From RPQJ01 sp963707145 (GTDB taxonomy: Bacteria > Pseudomonadota > Gammaproteobacteria > Steroidobacterales > Steroidobacteraceae): 64,000 nucleotides of DNA. Positions 50,764 through 61,863 of this stretch are shown in pieces. The position numbers were made by a program, and so were the translations under genes. The stretch is taken from assembly GCA_963707145.1 (NCBI GenBank), contig CAVPOQ010000008.1, positions 1,030,399 to 1,094,398 on the forward strand, read 5' to 3'. Each line of letters begins with the position of its first letter. The stretch's first letter is position 1. Below the pieces are notes generated by a model that had not been told where the DNA came from, did not search any database, and saw nothing but the letters and a program-made list of their open reading frames with translations.

Positions 50764-51993
50764 TCACTTTCTGGCGGCCGCCTGCTCGAGCACGCCGAGC
50801 ATCCGCGCCGCGAGGTCCTCGCGGTCGTACTCGCGTTCCGACATGGGCCCGCCCGGCCCGGCCGAGCGCCTCGGCCGCGGCGCGGTCGTCGGCCATCCGC
50901 CCGATCGCCTCGGCCAGCGCCCCGGCATCCTCCGGCGGAATCACCACTCCGCCGCCCGCCGCCTCGACGATGCCGGCGCTCTCGCCGCGCACGCCCAGGA
51001 TCACCGGCCGCCCCGAGCCCCAGGCCTCGAAGATCTTGGACGGAATCACGTGCTCGAACAGCGGCAGGTCGCGCAGCAGCACCAGCGCGGCGTCGCAGAG
51101 CCGCCAGTAGTCCTTCACCTCGGTCTTGCTCACCGCGCCCACGAACCGGACGTTGGCGAGCCCGCGCGCCTTCGCGTCGGCCTCGAGCTTCGCGTGCTCG
51201 GCCCCGGTGCCCACCAGCACGAAGGCGACGTCCTCGCGCGCCTTGAGCCGTTCGGCGGCGTCGAGGATCGTGCCGAGCCCGTGCGCCATGCCGAGGGTGC
51301 CGACGTAGGCCGCGACGAACTTGCCCTCGAGTCCGAGCTGCCGCTCGAGCGCGGCGGGCTTCGGGCCCGGCGTGAAGGCCTGCGGGTCCACGCCGTTCGG
51401 CACCACGGCGATCTTCTCCGCCGGGATGCCGTTGCCGACCAGCACCCGCTTGAACGAGTGCGTGACGCTCACGATCCTCGCGGCCCGGCGGTACAGCCAG
51501 TACTCGACGCGGCGCAGGAAGCGGATGCGCGGCCCCCTCCTGCATGGCGCCCACCGCCGAGATCGAGTCCGGCCACAGGTCGCGCAGCTCGAACACGAAC
51601 GGCCGGCGGCGGACGATCGACGAGCAGGCAGCCGCCCAGTGCGTTGAAGAACTGCGGCGAGGTGGCGACGATCACGTCCGGCCGCTTCACGAACAGCCCG
51701 GCGAGCCCGCCGGTGACCATGAAGCTCAGGTAGTCGAGCGTGCGCTTGAGGAACCCTTCGTTGGCGGTGATGTAGGTCCAGACGCGGATCACGCGCACGC
51801 CGTCCATGGTTTCCTGCTGCCAGGGCTGGTTGCGGTAGCCGGCGTGGACCTTGCCCGAGGGGAAGTTCGGCACGCCGGTGATCACGGTCACCTCGTGCCC
51901 GGCCCGCACCCAGCGCTTCGTGTGCTCGTGGGTGCGGGTGGCCGGGGCGTTGGTCTCCGGCGGGAAGTTGTCGGTGAGGAACAGGATGTGCAC
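50764..51993 (-). pseudogene. WbuB-like GT4 glycosyltransferase, at least three frame breaks
   Basis: From GTG 51993 the joined product is about 409 residues. It starts HILFLTDNFPPETNAPATRT and VTGVPNFPSGKVH, includes FELRDLWPDSISAVGA, then SVTHSFKRVLVGNGI, GTLGMAHGLGTILDAAERLK and FEHVIPSKIFEAWGSGRPVI, and ends EREYDREDLAARMLGVLEQA. These are hallmarks of WbuB/WcaI-type transferases. Breaks lie near 51,620, 51,543 and 50,850. Residues are conserved in each piece, so the gene may be intact in the organism. Confidence 0.78.
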
Positions 51994-51997
51994 GGCT

Positions 51998-53659
51998 TCA
52001 GCCCGCGGGCACGAGCGTGGTGACGGCGCCAGCGGCAGCGGGCCGGCGAGATGCCACCTGACGACCGGTCGCGGCACCAGCTTGCCGAACTCGGGGCCGA
52101 CGAACCCGTCGACGAGCTCGACGCTCGCCGGGGCTTCGACCGTCAGCCGCAGCCGGCCGGCATCGGGCACGTCGAGGTCGAAGGCGCGCTCGCCGGCGCG
52201 GGTGACGGCAATGCCGGGCTGGACATGCAGGAATCCCGTGGCGCGGTGTTCGCCGGACCCCGCGATCTCGTCTCGCACCTGGAGGCCGCTTGGCCCCAGG
52301 CGCCACTGCCGGCGGTGCACGGGGCGGCCGGGCAGGCGCGTGTAGCCGTCGTGGGCGCAGGCCGCGACGAGTTGCCCGTCGCGTGCGGCGGCCTCGACGC
52401 CCATCGGCCGCGCCCGCCGCGCGACGCGGAAGCCGTGCCAGACCTCGCTCGAGTCCGCGTCGTCCACCGCGACGGTGTTGTGCGCGGCCGTGCCGCGCTC
52501 GCGCTGGCGCTGCGGGCCGGTGCCGTAGCAGGAGGTGCCCGAGTTGCCGAGCACGCGCCGCCCGCGCCACGACAGCTCGAACGACAGCGTGTCGGCGTGC
52601 GCGTGGCCGGGGATGTAGTCGGGGCCGATCGGCGCGACGTCGGCCAGCACGACGAAGTCGCCGGCGGCCATGCGCACGTAGCCGCTGGGGTCGAGGCGGG
52701 TGAGGCCGTCGACGCCCGCGGCCGACTGGGCCGGCTCGATGCCGAGGCCCTGCGCCAGCGACCGCAGCACCGCCGGGCTCGCCGCGATGCCGAGCGCCGC
52801 GTCGTTGAAGAACGCGATGTCGCCGTCGGGGTGGGTCATGACCTCGAGCCAGCCGAGCATGGCGGCGATCGTCGCCCGCCAGCGCTCGACCGTCGCCTCG
52901 GGGAGCAGGCCGGGAAAGCACCGCGACAGCGCCACGAGGTCGAGCAGGTCCTCGACCATGATCGAGTGGTACATCGGGCTGCGCTCGAAGTGGCCGCCGT
53001 CGGCGAGCACCTGCTCGGCGAGCTGCTCGCGCGAGGATCCGAGGCCGGTGTCGCGCCAGCGTGCCGCCTCGTCGCCGTCGAAGAACGCGCCGGCGAACAC
53101 CAGCGCCTTGCCGTTGGTCCAGAGGTGGTTGCCGAGCAGGTGCTACTCCAGCCGCTGCGTGAGCCAGCGCGCCTGCACGGCGAGGCTCTGCACCGCGGCC
53201 TCGGGCAGCGCGTGGCCCGCCAGCGCCCACGCGTCCAGTTCACGAGCGCGCAGCGAGAGCGGGTAGGGCTCCCAGCCGTTGCCGTGGCCCGGCGGGTTCT
53301 CGGCGATCCAGCGCGCCATCAGCGCCCGGTGCCAGGCCTCGCGCGCGTCGCGGCCGGCGGCGTTCAGGTCGTCGAAGTAGTGCAGGTTGTAGAGCCAGAG
53401 CTTGTCGGCGGCGGGGTCGTTCCAGCCGGCGGCGGCTGTCGACCTCGCGCGTCGACGTTCAGGAACTCGAAGCGGGACGGTCCCAGCAGGCTCGGGCGGC
53501 GGACGGCGGCAGCGGCCAGGCGTGCGCGGGCGCACGAACGGGCGGGGCAGGGCCGAGGTCCGGCCGCGGGCGGTGCAGCCGATGCGCGACCGGCCGTAGA
53601 ACTGGACGGGCGCAGGTGGCGCAGCGTGTGGAGTAGCGCCCCAGGCTCGCCCGGCTCAT
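51998..53659 (-). pseudogene. heparinase II/III-family protein, several frame breaks and an amber codon
   Basis: From ATG 53659 (MSRASLGRY; overlaps the upstream stop) the joined product is about 550 residues. Fragments in order: the RLHRPRPDL start, PSLLGPSRFEFLN, WLYNLHYFDDLNAAG, PYPLSLRARELDAWAL, a TAG at 53143-53145 where a Tyr is expected before HLLGNHLWTNGKALVFAG, then HFERSPMYHSIMVEDLLDL, and GHAHADTLSFELSWRGRRVL as the heparinase signature. Further breaks lie in 53,390-53,600 and near 52,020. It is a polysaccharide lyase-like protein within an EPS cassette. Confidence 0.75.
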
Positions 53660-55820
53660 GCGTGCGCGGAGCGGGCGGCCGCGATCGTGACGCGCGCGAC
53701 CTCCAGCACTCCTCGAGCGGGATCGGCGACGGGCCCGCCGGCGCCACGGCCTCGACGAAGGCCTCGGCGCAGGCCTCCTGGCCCTTGTCCTGCCGCCACA
53801 GGTTCATGCCTGGAACCCCGGCCAGCCAAAGCCCCGCAGGCGCCGGAAGTTGTCGAGCTGGAGCACGCGCCCGCCCGCGAAGACCTCCAGCCGCTCCTTG
53901 GGGAAGGCGCGGTGGCCGTTCGCGAGGTAGTGGACGGTGCCGATCGAGCCGTCGGCGAAGCCGAGCGAGATCGTCACGCGGTCGACCGGGCCCGGGCCGC
54001 CGCGGATCGCGCTCACCTGCTGCGACGGCGATCGGCGCGCCCGCCAGGAAGCGCAGCAGGTCGATGAAGTGGCAGGCCTCGCCGATGATCCGGCCGCCGC
54101 CCACTGCGGGGTCCTGGGTCCAGTGCTCCGGCGGGATGGCGCCGGCGTTGACCGTCATGACGAACGCCTTCGGCTCGCGGACGCCCGCGAGCAGCTCCTG
54201 CATCTTCACGCACCTGGGGGGCGAAGCGGCGGTTGAAGCCGACCATCAGCAGCGGCAGCGGCATGCCGCCGTAGCGGCTCTTGCGCCGCTCGCTGAGTCG
54301 CAGCGTCCCTCGATCTGCGTCGAGCTCGTGCCACCGTCAGGCCAGGGGCTTCTCCACGAACACGTGCTTGCCGGCCTCGAGCGCGCGGCACGACAGGCGG
54401 CGTGGGTGTCGTGGCGCGTGGCGACCACCACGGTGTCCACTCCGCGGCCGCGAGCACGGCCGCCGCGTCGGTGGTGGCCTGCTCGAAGCCGTGCTTGCCG
54501 CCGTGGTACGCCGCTGACACCCCGCCTGCGGACGACCACCGTGAGCAGCGTGGCGCCGGCCGCCTTGAAGGCCGGGATCAGCACCCGGCCCGCGTAGTTG
54601 CCGGCGCCGATGACGCCGACGACGCGGGGCCGCGCCGTAGCGGGCCGCGCTGGCGGCAGCGTCCAGCGACACCGTCCGCGCCCCAGGCTCGCGCGGCCGC
54701 CTCGCCCTGCGCGCTCCGGGTACCCCAGCAGGATCCCAGCGACGGCGCGCCCGAGGCGAGCAGCTCGTAGGCCGCCGGCCTCGTCGATGGCGAAGCGGTG
54801 GGTGATCAGCGGCTCCACGTCCAGCGCGCCCGCGGCCATCAGGTCGAGCACCGCCTCGAAGTTGCGCTGCTCGGTCCAGCGCACGAAGCCGAGCGGGTAG
54901 TCGTGGCCCTTGTCCTCGTAAGCCGGGTCGTAGCGCCCGGGGCCGTAGGAGCAGGAGACCTGGAAGGTCAGCTCCTTCTCGTAGAAGTCGGCCCGCGAGA
55001 GCTCCAGGCCCGTCACCCCCACCAGCACGATGCGCCCGCGCTTGCGGCACATCTGCGCCGCCTGGTGACACCGGCTCGTTGCTCTTGGTGGAGGCGGTGA
55101 TGATCACCCCGTCCACCCCGCGCCCGCGCGAGAAGGCCTGCGCGGCCGGCAGCGGGTCCTCGCCGCGCGGACAGGTCCACGCATCTCCGCGCCGAACTGC
55201 CGCGCCAGCGCCAGCTCGCCCGGGTCCAGGTCGATGCCCAGCACGCGGCAGCCGTTGGCCCGCAGCAACTGCACCGTCAGGAGGCCGATGAGCCCCAGCC
55301 CGATCACCACCACCGTCTCGCCCAGGGTGGGCGGAGCAGCCGGATGCCCTGCAGGGCGATGGCGCCCATCACCGTGAAGGCCGCGCTCTCGTCGTCCACG
55401 CCGTCGGGGATGCGGGCGCAGAGGTTCTCCGGGACCACCACGACCTCGGCGTGCTTGCCGTTCGAGGCCACCCGGTCGCCGACCGCGAAGCCCGGACACC
55501 CGGCGCCCACCTCGAGCACCACGCCGACATTGCAGTAGCCCAGCGCGAGCGGCTGGTCGAGCTTGCTCTGCACCGCCTCCAGGGTCGGCGCCAGCGCCGT
55601 CGGTGCGCACCTTCTCCAGCACCTGGCGCACCTTGTCCGGCTGCTGGCGCGCCTTGTCGAGCAGGTTGGCCCGGCCGAAGTCCACCAGCATCCGCTCGGT
55701 GCCGGCAGAGACCAGGGAGCGGCGGGTGCCGATCAGCAGGGAACCCGGGCCGGCGGCCGGGCAGGGGACTTCGGCGACCGTGGTTGCGCCGTTGCGCAGG
55801 CTCTGGAGGACTTGTTTCAT
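53656..55820 (-). pseudogene. bi-domain oxidoreductase (zinc-type dehydrogenase plus Gfo/Idh/MocA), many frame breaks
   Basis: From ATG 55820 (MKQVLQSLRNGATTVAEVP) about 720 residues can be pieced together. An MDR dehydrogenase half includes ALGYCNVGVVLEVGAG, TVVVIGLGLIGLLTVQLLRA and KRGRIVLVGVTGLELSRADF. A Gfo/Idh/MocA half includes VVGVIGAGNYAGRVLIPAFK, HVFVEKPLA, LMVGFNRRFAP and GGGRIIGEACHFIDLLRFLA. It ends RSAHA at TGA overlapping the next ATG. I count about ten frame changes. This two-domain dehydrogenase commonly precedes heparinase II/III and WbuB genes in surface-polysaccharide loci. Confidence 0.78.
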
Positions 55821-55942
55821 ACGTCGGTCGGAGTGTTCTCGGGTTACGGAACAACGTCGCGCGATCGAGTCGCCCAATCGACTTGCGCAGCCGCCAATGC
55901 TACCGGATGCGCCTGTTCCGTAGTTGGAGGGAGTCGGCAGTC

Positions 55943-57368
55943 TCACCGATCGTCCAGTACAACCGCGCCAAGATCGCGGGGATCGATGCCCATCCGTTGC
56001 TGGTTCCACATGCAGGCCTCGGGCAAGCAGAACACGCGTGCACCGGCTGCCTGCCAGTTCTCGATGTCATGTGCCGTTGCCCAGCCGTGAATGCGGACTG
56101 CTCCTGCAAGGCTATCGGGTCGAGTGAGTTCGAGCTTTGGTTCGAAGGCGGACCCGCTGATCAGGACCACGGGGCCGGACTTCTGCGTACAGCGCGTCCC
56201 AGATGCGCGCGAGGCGGCTCATCTCGGTCTGACGCGTCTCTTGGTAATCGATGATGGATGGGACTGCAGGCAGCAACGGTTTGAGCAACTGGCCGACAAA
56301 GGGCGAGATGATCAAGGCCACGCACATGATCACGAATCCCCGGCGGTCGGCCCATCGTGCGAGAAGGAGGAGGACAAAGGGGACGATCGGGATCAGTTTC
56401 GACGGTTCCCCGCGGATTTTGAGGTAGAAAAGTGCATAGAGGATCAGCGCAGAGACCCAAGCGGTAATCACCACTGGGCCGGGGCGGGCCGACATCGAAG
56501 GATTGTGTTGCCGTCCGCGCGCCAGGCTCCACAGGGTGACCGCTGCGACAACGACCAGCACAGCCGCACCCGGGATTCCCCAGACACCCACCGAGGCGAT
56601 CCATGCCGCGACGATCAGCGATGTCTCATTGCCGGCGGGGGCCGACAGAAATCCCGACCCGTAGGTAATGTATGGCAGGGCGAAGCACAGTGAGGCGACT
56701 GCAATCGCTGGACCCGCAACTGCCGCCATGGCCACGACTCGCTCACGCCAACGGTCGGCCGGAGTCGGGGCCGCGATCGCCATCAGGACCAGCGGCAACC
56801 CCATCAAGGCCGTCGTGATTCCGAAGCCTGCCGCCAAGCCCAGGAGCGCACCGCCCAGCACTCGGCGGCCCCACAGGATCGCGAGTGTCGCACCGAGGAT
56901 GCAGGCCAGCGACCACATGTAGTCCAGCATCTCTACGCTTTCGATGAATATGACTGGCGTCAGTGCAAACGCGAAAGTTGCGAGCCAGCGATCCCGCACT
57001 CCGTAGTGGCCCAGGAGCTGCCAGAACAGCGCGGCGGCGAGGGAACTGACAATTGCGGTGACCAGGATCCACAGCTCGGCCGGCGCGCGCGGCGCGAGTG
57101 CCACCATGAGTTCGTGGGGAGCGTGCCCGGGCATGCGGGAATATTGGTATGCCCCGGTGTCGGCGATCGTTCTTGCGGAAAGGGCGACTCTCCACGCGTC
57201 CGCATCCAGCCCGTAGCCAGGCCCAAGGAACGGCACTCTCGTCGCCAGCACTGCCAGGAAGACGATGACGGTCCCCGTATGTCGGGAATCCGAGATCACG
57301 GCGGTCACGGGCCTTGCGTCGGATCCCGGCCGAGGGGCGCTGCGACCCGGCGTGCGTAGAGCAGCCAT
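55943..57368 (-). CDS. polytopic membrane protein, glycosyltransferase-39-like, one frame break
   Basis: About 475 residues from ATG 57368 with around ten membrane helices. An early periplasmic loop contains GPGYGLDADAWRVALSARTI, with acidic residues resembling the catalytic loop of PMT/ArnT-type GT-C enzymes. The frame changes near 56,160; the continuation (VLISGSAFEPKLELTRPDSL) forms a soluble C-terminal tail ending at 55943. It diverges from the GT2 gene over 86 bases. A mannosyl- or aminoarabinosyl-type transferase role is possible but specificity is unknown. Confidence 0.7.
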
Positions 57369-57454
57369 TTCGTTCAAGATCCGTATACCTTGGTGCGCAC
57401 AACGGTGCGTCTGAACATAAAGTCGATGAAAACCTGGTTCATGGACGAGCTGCA

Positions 57455-58484
57455 ATGAGCGCGAGCGAACCCGATTCCCTGGCGCTTGCCTCGATCATAC
57501 TGCCTGTCTACAACGAGGCGGCCTTACTTCGGAAGAACATCGCTGAGGTCGTGAACCACGTGTCCGGCCTGCAGGATAAGTACCGATTCGAGATCCTGCT
57601 GATCAACGACGGGAGCCGGGACAATAGCGCCGCCATTTGCGACGAACTAGCGGCGCTGTACCCAATGGTGCGCGCATTCCACCACCCGGCGAATTTCGGG
57701 GTCGGCCAGGCTCTCAAGTACGGCTTTTCAGTGTCGAGGGGCGACTACGTGGTGGTGCTCGACGCCGACCTCAGTTACTCCACTGACCACATCGGCTTGC
57801 TGCTGGATGCCATCGCGCGGACGCGTGCCAAGCTGGTGCTGGCCTCCGCGTACATGGAGGGCGGCATCGTTGCAAACGTGCCATGGCTGCGCCGATTCCT
57901 GAGCGTCTGGGGCAACCGATTTCTCAAGGTACTGGCGCGTGGCGGCATCAGCACCTTGACCTGCATGGTCCGTGCGTACGACGGGCCGTTCATCCGTGCA
58001 CTAGTTCTTCGGTCGACCACGCTCGCGATCATGCCGGAGATCATATTCAAGACGATGATCATGCACGGGCGCATCGAGGAGGTTCCGGCGCGTCTTGATT
58101 GGAGCCTGCAGGTCGACAGCCGCAGCGTGTTTCCAGCACTCGGGTCCTGCGACACATCGGCTCGACCATTGTCTCGGGATTTCTTTTCCGGCCCATGTTG
58201 TTCCTGGTACTGCCGGGACTGCTGGTGCTCGCGTTCTCGCTGTATGTCCACGCATGGATGATCGTTCATTTCTTGACGGCGTTCGCCTCGGCGCCGGTCG
58301 GGGAGCGCACGTTCAGCCAGGCATTCGCGTTCGCCTACGCCGCTCACACGCATACGTTCGTCGTCGCCTTCCTGTCGCTGATGCTGGCGGTACAGTTGAT
58401 CGGATTGGGCTTCCTCGCGCTGCAGGCGCAGAAGTACTTCGAGGAACTTTTCATCTGGGCATCGACCTGCGAAAGTACGACTAA
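57455..58484 (+). CDS. GT2-family polyprenyl-phosphate-type glycosyltransferase, two frame breaks
   Basis: GT-A fold: SIILPVYNEAALLRKNIAEV, LLINDGSRDNSA and VVVLDADLSYSTDHIGLLLD (DxD) are clear. The C-terminal part carries two membrane helices (FRPMLFLVLPGLLVLAFSLY and VVAFLSLMLAVQLIGLGFLA), as in DPM1/GtrB-like enzymes. Breaks lie near 58,130 and 58,450; the corrected end is FHLGIDLRKYD at 58484. It heads a six-gene plus-strand operon. Confidence 0.86.
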
Positions 58485-58540
58485 TTGGTAGTTCGCGGTC
58501 GGCGCCGCGCGACGAGCACGCCGCGCAGGAGAGATAACGG

Positions 58541-59549
58541 ATGAAGAGTACCCTACACGATCGTCGTGACCGGCTGCGCCGGCTTCCTCGGCGGAAATCT
58601 GATCGGGCGCCTGCTCGCGGCCGGGCATCGAGTCGTCGGCATCGACAACCTCTCGATGGGCAGCCTCGAGAACATCGAGGAGTATCGGGACAACCCCGGC
58701 TTCACGTTCATGAAGGCCGACGTGACCGACGCGGCAACGTTCGCCGGAGTGGGTGGCGACGTTCAAGCGGTCGTGCACCTTGCTGCGTTCAAGATCCCTC
58801 GCTACGGGAAGGCGATCGAGACGCTGCAGATCAATTATCGCGGTACGGAGAATGTCCTCGAGTTTGCGCGCAAGCTGCGCTGCAAAGTGGTACTGGCCTC
58901 GACATCGGACGTCTACGGGCGGAACCCGGCCGTTCCGTTCAACGAAGATCACACCGACAGCGTCATCGGCTCCTCGACGGTGCCGCGCTGGGCGTATGCG
59001 GTCTCGAAGCTCTATGACGAGCACCTGGGGCTCGCCTACCAGGACGCGTATGGCTTTCCGGTCACGATCCTGCGCTTCTTCGGCTCCTATGGTCCGCGGC
59101 AGCACCTGACGTGGTGGGGCGGGCCGCAGTCTGTATTCATCGACTGCGTGCTTCGCGGTAAGCCGATTCCCGTGCACGGCGACGGCAGCCAGACGCGCAG
59201 CTTCACGTACGTCTCGGACACCGTCGAGGGCATCTACCAGGCGCTGGCGCGGCCGGAGGCGAACGGGCAGGTCATCAACATCGGGAGTACCGAGGAGGTC
59301 ACGATCCTGGATCTCGCGCGACGGATCCATCGCCTCTGTGGCGCCGGCGGCGACGAGCGGATCGAGTTCGTGCCGTACGAGTCATTTTCCGGAAAGGCCT
59401 ACCAGGACGTGATGAGGCGCGTGCCGGACGTCGCCAAGTGCGAACGCCTGCTTGGCGTTCGGGCCACCGTGGGCCTGGACGATGGTCTGCGCCGAACGAT
59501 TGCCTGGCAGCGCGCGGTGACGGTGGACCGGGAGCAGGGGCCGCGCTAG
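58541..59549 (+). CDS. NAD-dependent epimerase/dehydratase, frame break near the start
   Basis: ATG 58541 follows GGAGA. One extra base near 58,556 separates MKSTL from TIVVTGCAGFLGGNLIGRLL. Further motifs are HLAAFKIPRYGKAIETLQIN, STSDVYGRNPAVPF, YAVSK and SYGPRQHLTWWGGPQSVFID. It is an extended SDR of the UDP-glucuronate-decarboxylase/GalE-like class acting on a nucleotide sugar. Length when joined is about 335. Confidence 0.86.
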
Positions 59550-59563
59550 GCGGGGTCGGCGCC

Positions 59564-60901
59564 TTGCGCATCGGAATCATCGGAGCCGGTCTGATGGGAA
59601 TGGCCCTGGCCGAGCGGCTGTCCGCCGTGGGCCACGAGGTGCACGTCTTTGAGCGCGCCGATCAGCCGGGCGGTCTCGCGACGTGGCAGGACTTCGGTCC
59701 CTTCGTGTGGGATCGCTTCTATCACGTGATCCTGCCGTCCGACCTCGCCCTGGTCGGCTTCCTGCGGCGCATCGGCCTTGCCGATCGCCTGCAGTGGCGT
59801 GGATCCCGGACCGGGTACTACGTCGACGGGAAGCTCTGGTCGCTCAGCAATGCCTGGGAGTTCCTGCGATTCCCGCTGCTGAGTCCGTGGAACAAGCTGC
59901 GCCTGGCCTGGACGGTCTTGCACTGTTCACGACTCTCGGACTGGCGGCTACTCGAACGCGTGACGGTCGAGGAGTTCCTGGTGCGTCTCTCGGGTCGCTC
60001 CACGTTCGAGAAGTTCTGGAAGCCGTTGCTGCTGGCCAAGCTCGGCGAGCACTACCGGCGCGTCTCCGCCGTCTTCATCTGGACTTATGTCAAACGACTG
60101 TTCTCGGCGCGGGATCCGGCGACGCAGAAGGAGCAGTTGGGCTACGTATCCGGTGGCTACCGGACGGTGTTCCAGGCGCTGGAGCGCCGGATTGCGGCGG
60201 CGGGCGGACGGGTGGCCACGGGCGTCGAGGTCACCTCAGTCGAGCCGGATGCCTCTGGCCTCATCAGGGTTGCCCTGCCGAGCGGGCAGGAGTTGTACGA
60301 CCGCGTGATTTTCACGGGTCCGGCGAGCGTGATGCGGCGAATCGTGTCGCCGGCGCTCGTGGACGCACCGGCCGGCACCGGGGTCGAATACCTCGGCGTC
60401 GTGTGCCTCGTGCTGATCACGCGAAGGCCGGTCGTGCCCTTCTACGTCGTCAACATCAGCGACGAGTCGGTGCCGTTCACCGGCGTGATCGGAATGAGCT
60501 CGATCGTCGGCACCGAGGAGACCGCGGGGCTCCACCTGACCTACTGCCCGAAGTACGTGCTTTCGAGTGACGCGATGCTGCGACGGCCCGACGAGGAATT
60601 GCTGGACATGTTCATGACGGGATTCGCGCTTATGTTCCCCGGTTTCAGCCCGGACGACGTCGTTTCCGCCCGTATCCACCGCGCCGACCGCGTCCAGCCT
60701 CTGCAGGTCAAGGGCTATTCCGGGATCGTGCAGGCGCCGCGCACGCGCTCGGATCGGTTCTTCGTGGTGAACACGGCGCAGTTCGTCCACAGTACCCTCA
60801 ACAACAACGAGGTGATCGCGGCGGTCGACTCGTTCCTCGAACGGTTCGGCGACGAGTTCGCCATCGCGGCGCGGGATGCGGGACGAGGGGACGGGACGTG
60901 A
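59564..60901 (+). CDS. FAD/NAD(P)-dependent amine-oxidase-like oxidoreductase
   Basis: About 445 residues from TTG 59564. The N-terminal GIIGAGLMGMALAERLSAVG with FERADQPGGLATW is a dinucleotide-binding fold with the FAD GG motif. FYHVILPSDLALVGFLRRIG resembles UDP-galactopyranose mutase/protoporphyrinogen-oxidase-like proteins found in EPS loci. Its stop overlaps the deacetylase GTG (GTGA). The substrate is unknown; a desaturase- or mutase-like role on a sugar is conceivable. Confidence 0.84.
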   Translation: MRIGIIGAGLMGMALAERLSAVGHEVHVFERADQPGGLATWQDFGPFVWDRFYHVILPSDLALVGFLRRIGLADRLQWRGSRTGYYVDGKLWSLSNAWEFLRFPLLSPWNKLRLAWTVLHCSRLSDWRLLERVTVEEFLVRLSGRSTFEKFWKPLLLAKLGEHYRRVSAVFIWTYVKRLFSARDPATQKEQLGYVSGGYRTVFQALERRIAAAGGRVATGVEVTSVEPDASGLIRVALPSGQELYDRVIFTGPASVMRRIVSPALVDAPAGTGVEYLGVVCLVLITRRPVVPFYVVNISDESVPFTGVIGMSSIVGTEETAGLHLTYCPKYVLSSDAMLRRPDEELLDMFMTGFALMFPGFSPDDVVSARIHRADRVQPLQVKGYSGIVQAPRTRSDRFFVVNTAQFVHSTLNNNEVIAAVDSFLERFGDEFAIAARDAGRGDGT

Positions 60902-61863
60902 CCTACGCCAGCGTGTCACTGGACCTGGACAACCAGTGGTCGTACATGAAGACCCACGGCGATGCGGGCTGGCAGGACTTCCCGACCTACTTCGACGTCG
61001 TCGTCCCGAGGATTCTGGAGTTTCCTGGGTCGCCGGTCGATGACGATCACGTTCTTCATCGTCGGGCAGGATGCCGCGCTGCCTCGGAACGCCGCCCGCT
61101 CCGGCAGATCGCAACTGCGGGCCACGAGATCGCGAGTCACAGCTTCGCGCATGATCCGTGGCTGCACCTGTACAGTGACGAGCAACTTGCGGACGAATTG
61201 TCGCGGGCCGAGCAGGCGATCGAAGCGGCCACGGGCGTCCGGCCGATCGGATTTCGCGGACCGGGGTTCAGCCTGTCAGCGCCGACGCTGGCGCTGCTTG
61301 CAGAGCGCGGCTACCTCTACGATGCAACCGTGTTCCCCAATGTGCTCAATCCCCTGGCGCGCGCCTATTTCTTCTCGACGACACGGTTGTCCAGGGAAGA
61401 GCGACTGAAGCGACGGGCGCTGTTCGGCAGTTGGAAGGATGCGAGGCGACCGGTACAGCCGTTCCGATGGAGACTTCGTGAAGGTGAACTGCTCGAGATC
61501 CCAGTCACGACGATGCCGCTCTTCAAGGTGCCGATCCACTTGAGCTACCTGATCTACCTGGCGAAGTTCTCAGCCCCGCTCGCTCGGGCCTATTTCAGCA
61601 CGGCGCTGTTCCTCTGCCGGGTGACCGGAACCCAGCCGTCGATGCTGCTTCACCCGCTCGATTTCCTGGGCGCCGAGGACTGCCCGGCACTGCGGTTCTT
61701 TCCCGGGATGGACCTGCCCGGGGAACGCAAGCTGGCATTCGCGTCGGATTTCCTGGCAATGTTGTGCGGTCGCTACCAGGTCGTGACCGTGCGCGAGCAT
61801 GCGCGACGGGCGAGCGCCGACGGCAAGCGCTTGCCCAGCCTTGAAGCCGTGTTCCCACGATGA
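60898..61863 (+). CDS. NodB-type polysaccharide deacetylase, two compensating frame breaks
   Basis: VSLDLDNQWSYMKTHG opens the NodB domain and ATAGHEIASHSFAHDPW holds the His-x3-His metal motif. A 75-base stretch (about 61,022-61,095) is read in the wrong frame; the neighbouring frame gives RRSMTITFFIVGQDAALPRN, the expected second strand. Two nearby indels thus cancel, and the gene stays open overall. The family removes N-acetyl groups from polysaccharide, cytoplasmic or exported. Exosortase-linked EPS loci often contain one. Confidence 0.86.
   Translation: MTYASVSLDLDNQWSYMKTHGDAGWQDFPTYFDVVVPRILEFPGSPVDDDHVLHRRAGCRAASERRPLRQIATAGHEIASHSFAHDPWLHLYSDEQLADELSRAEQAIEAATGVRPIGFRGPGFSLSAPTLALLAERGYLYDATVFPNVLNPLARAYFFSTTRLSREERLKRRALFGSWKDARRPVQPFRWRLREGELLEIPVTTMPLFKVPIHLSYLIYLAKFSAPLARAYFSTALFLCRVTGTQPSMLLHPLDFLGAEDCPALRFFPGMDLPGERKLAFASDFLAMLCGRYQVVTVREHARRASADGKRLPSLEAVFPR

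Noticed and set aside
51998..53230. A 410-codon Arg/Ala-rich minus-strand frame
   Set aside because: It is an off-frame reading of the heparinase gene, apart from its last few codons, which are the true C-terminus.
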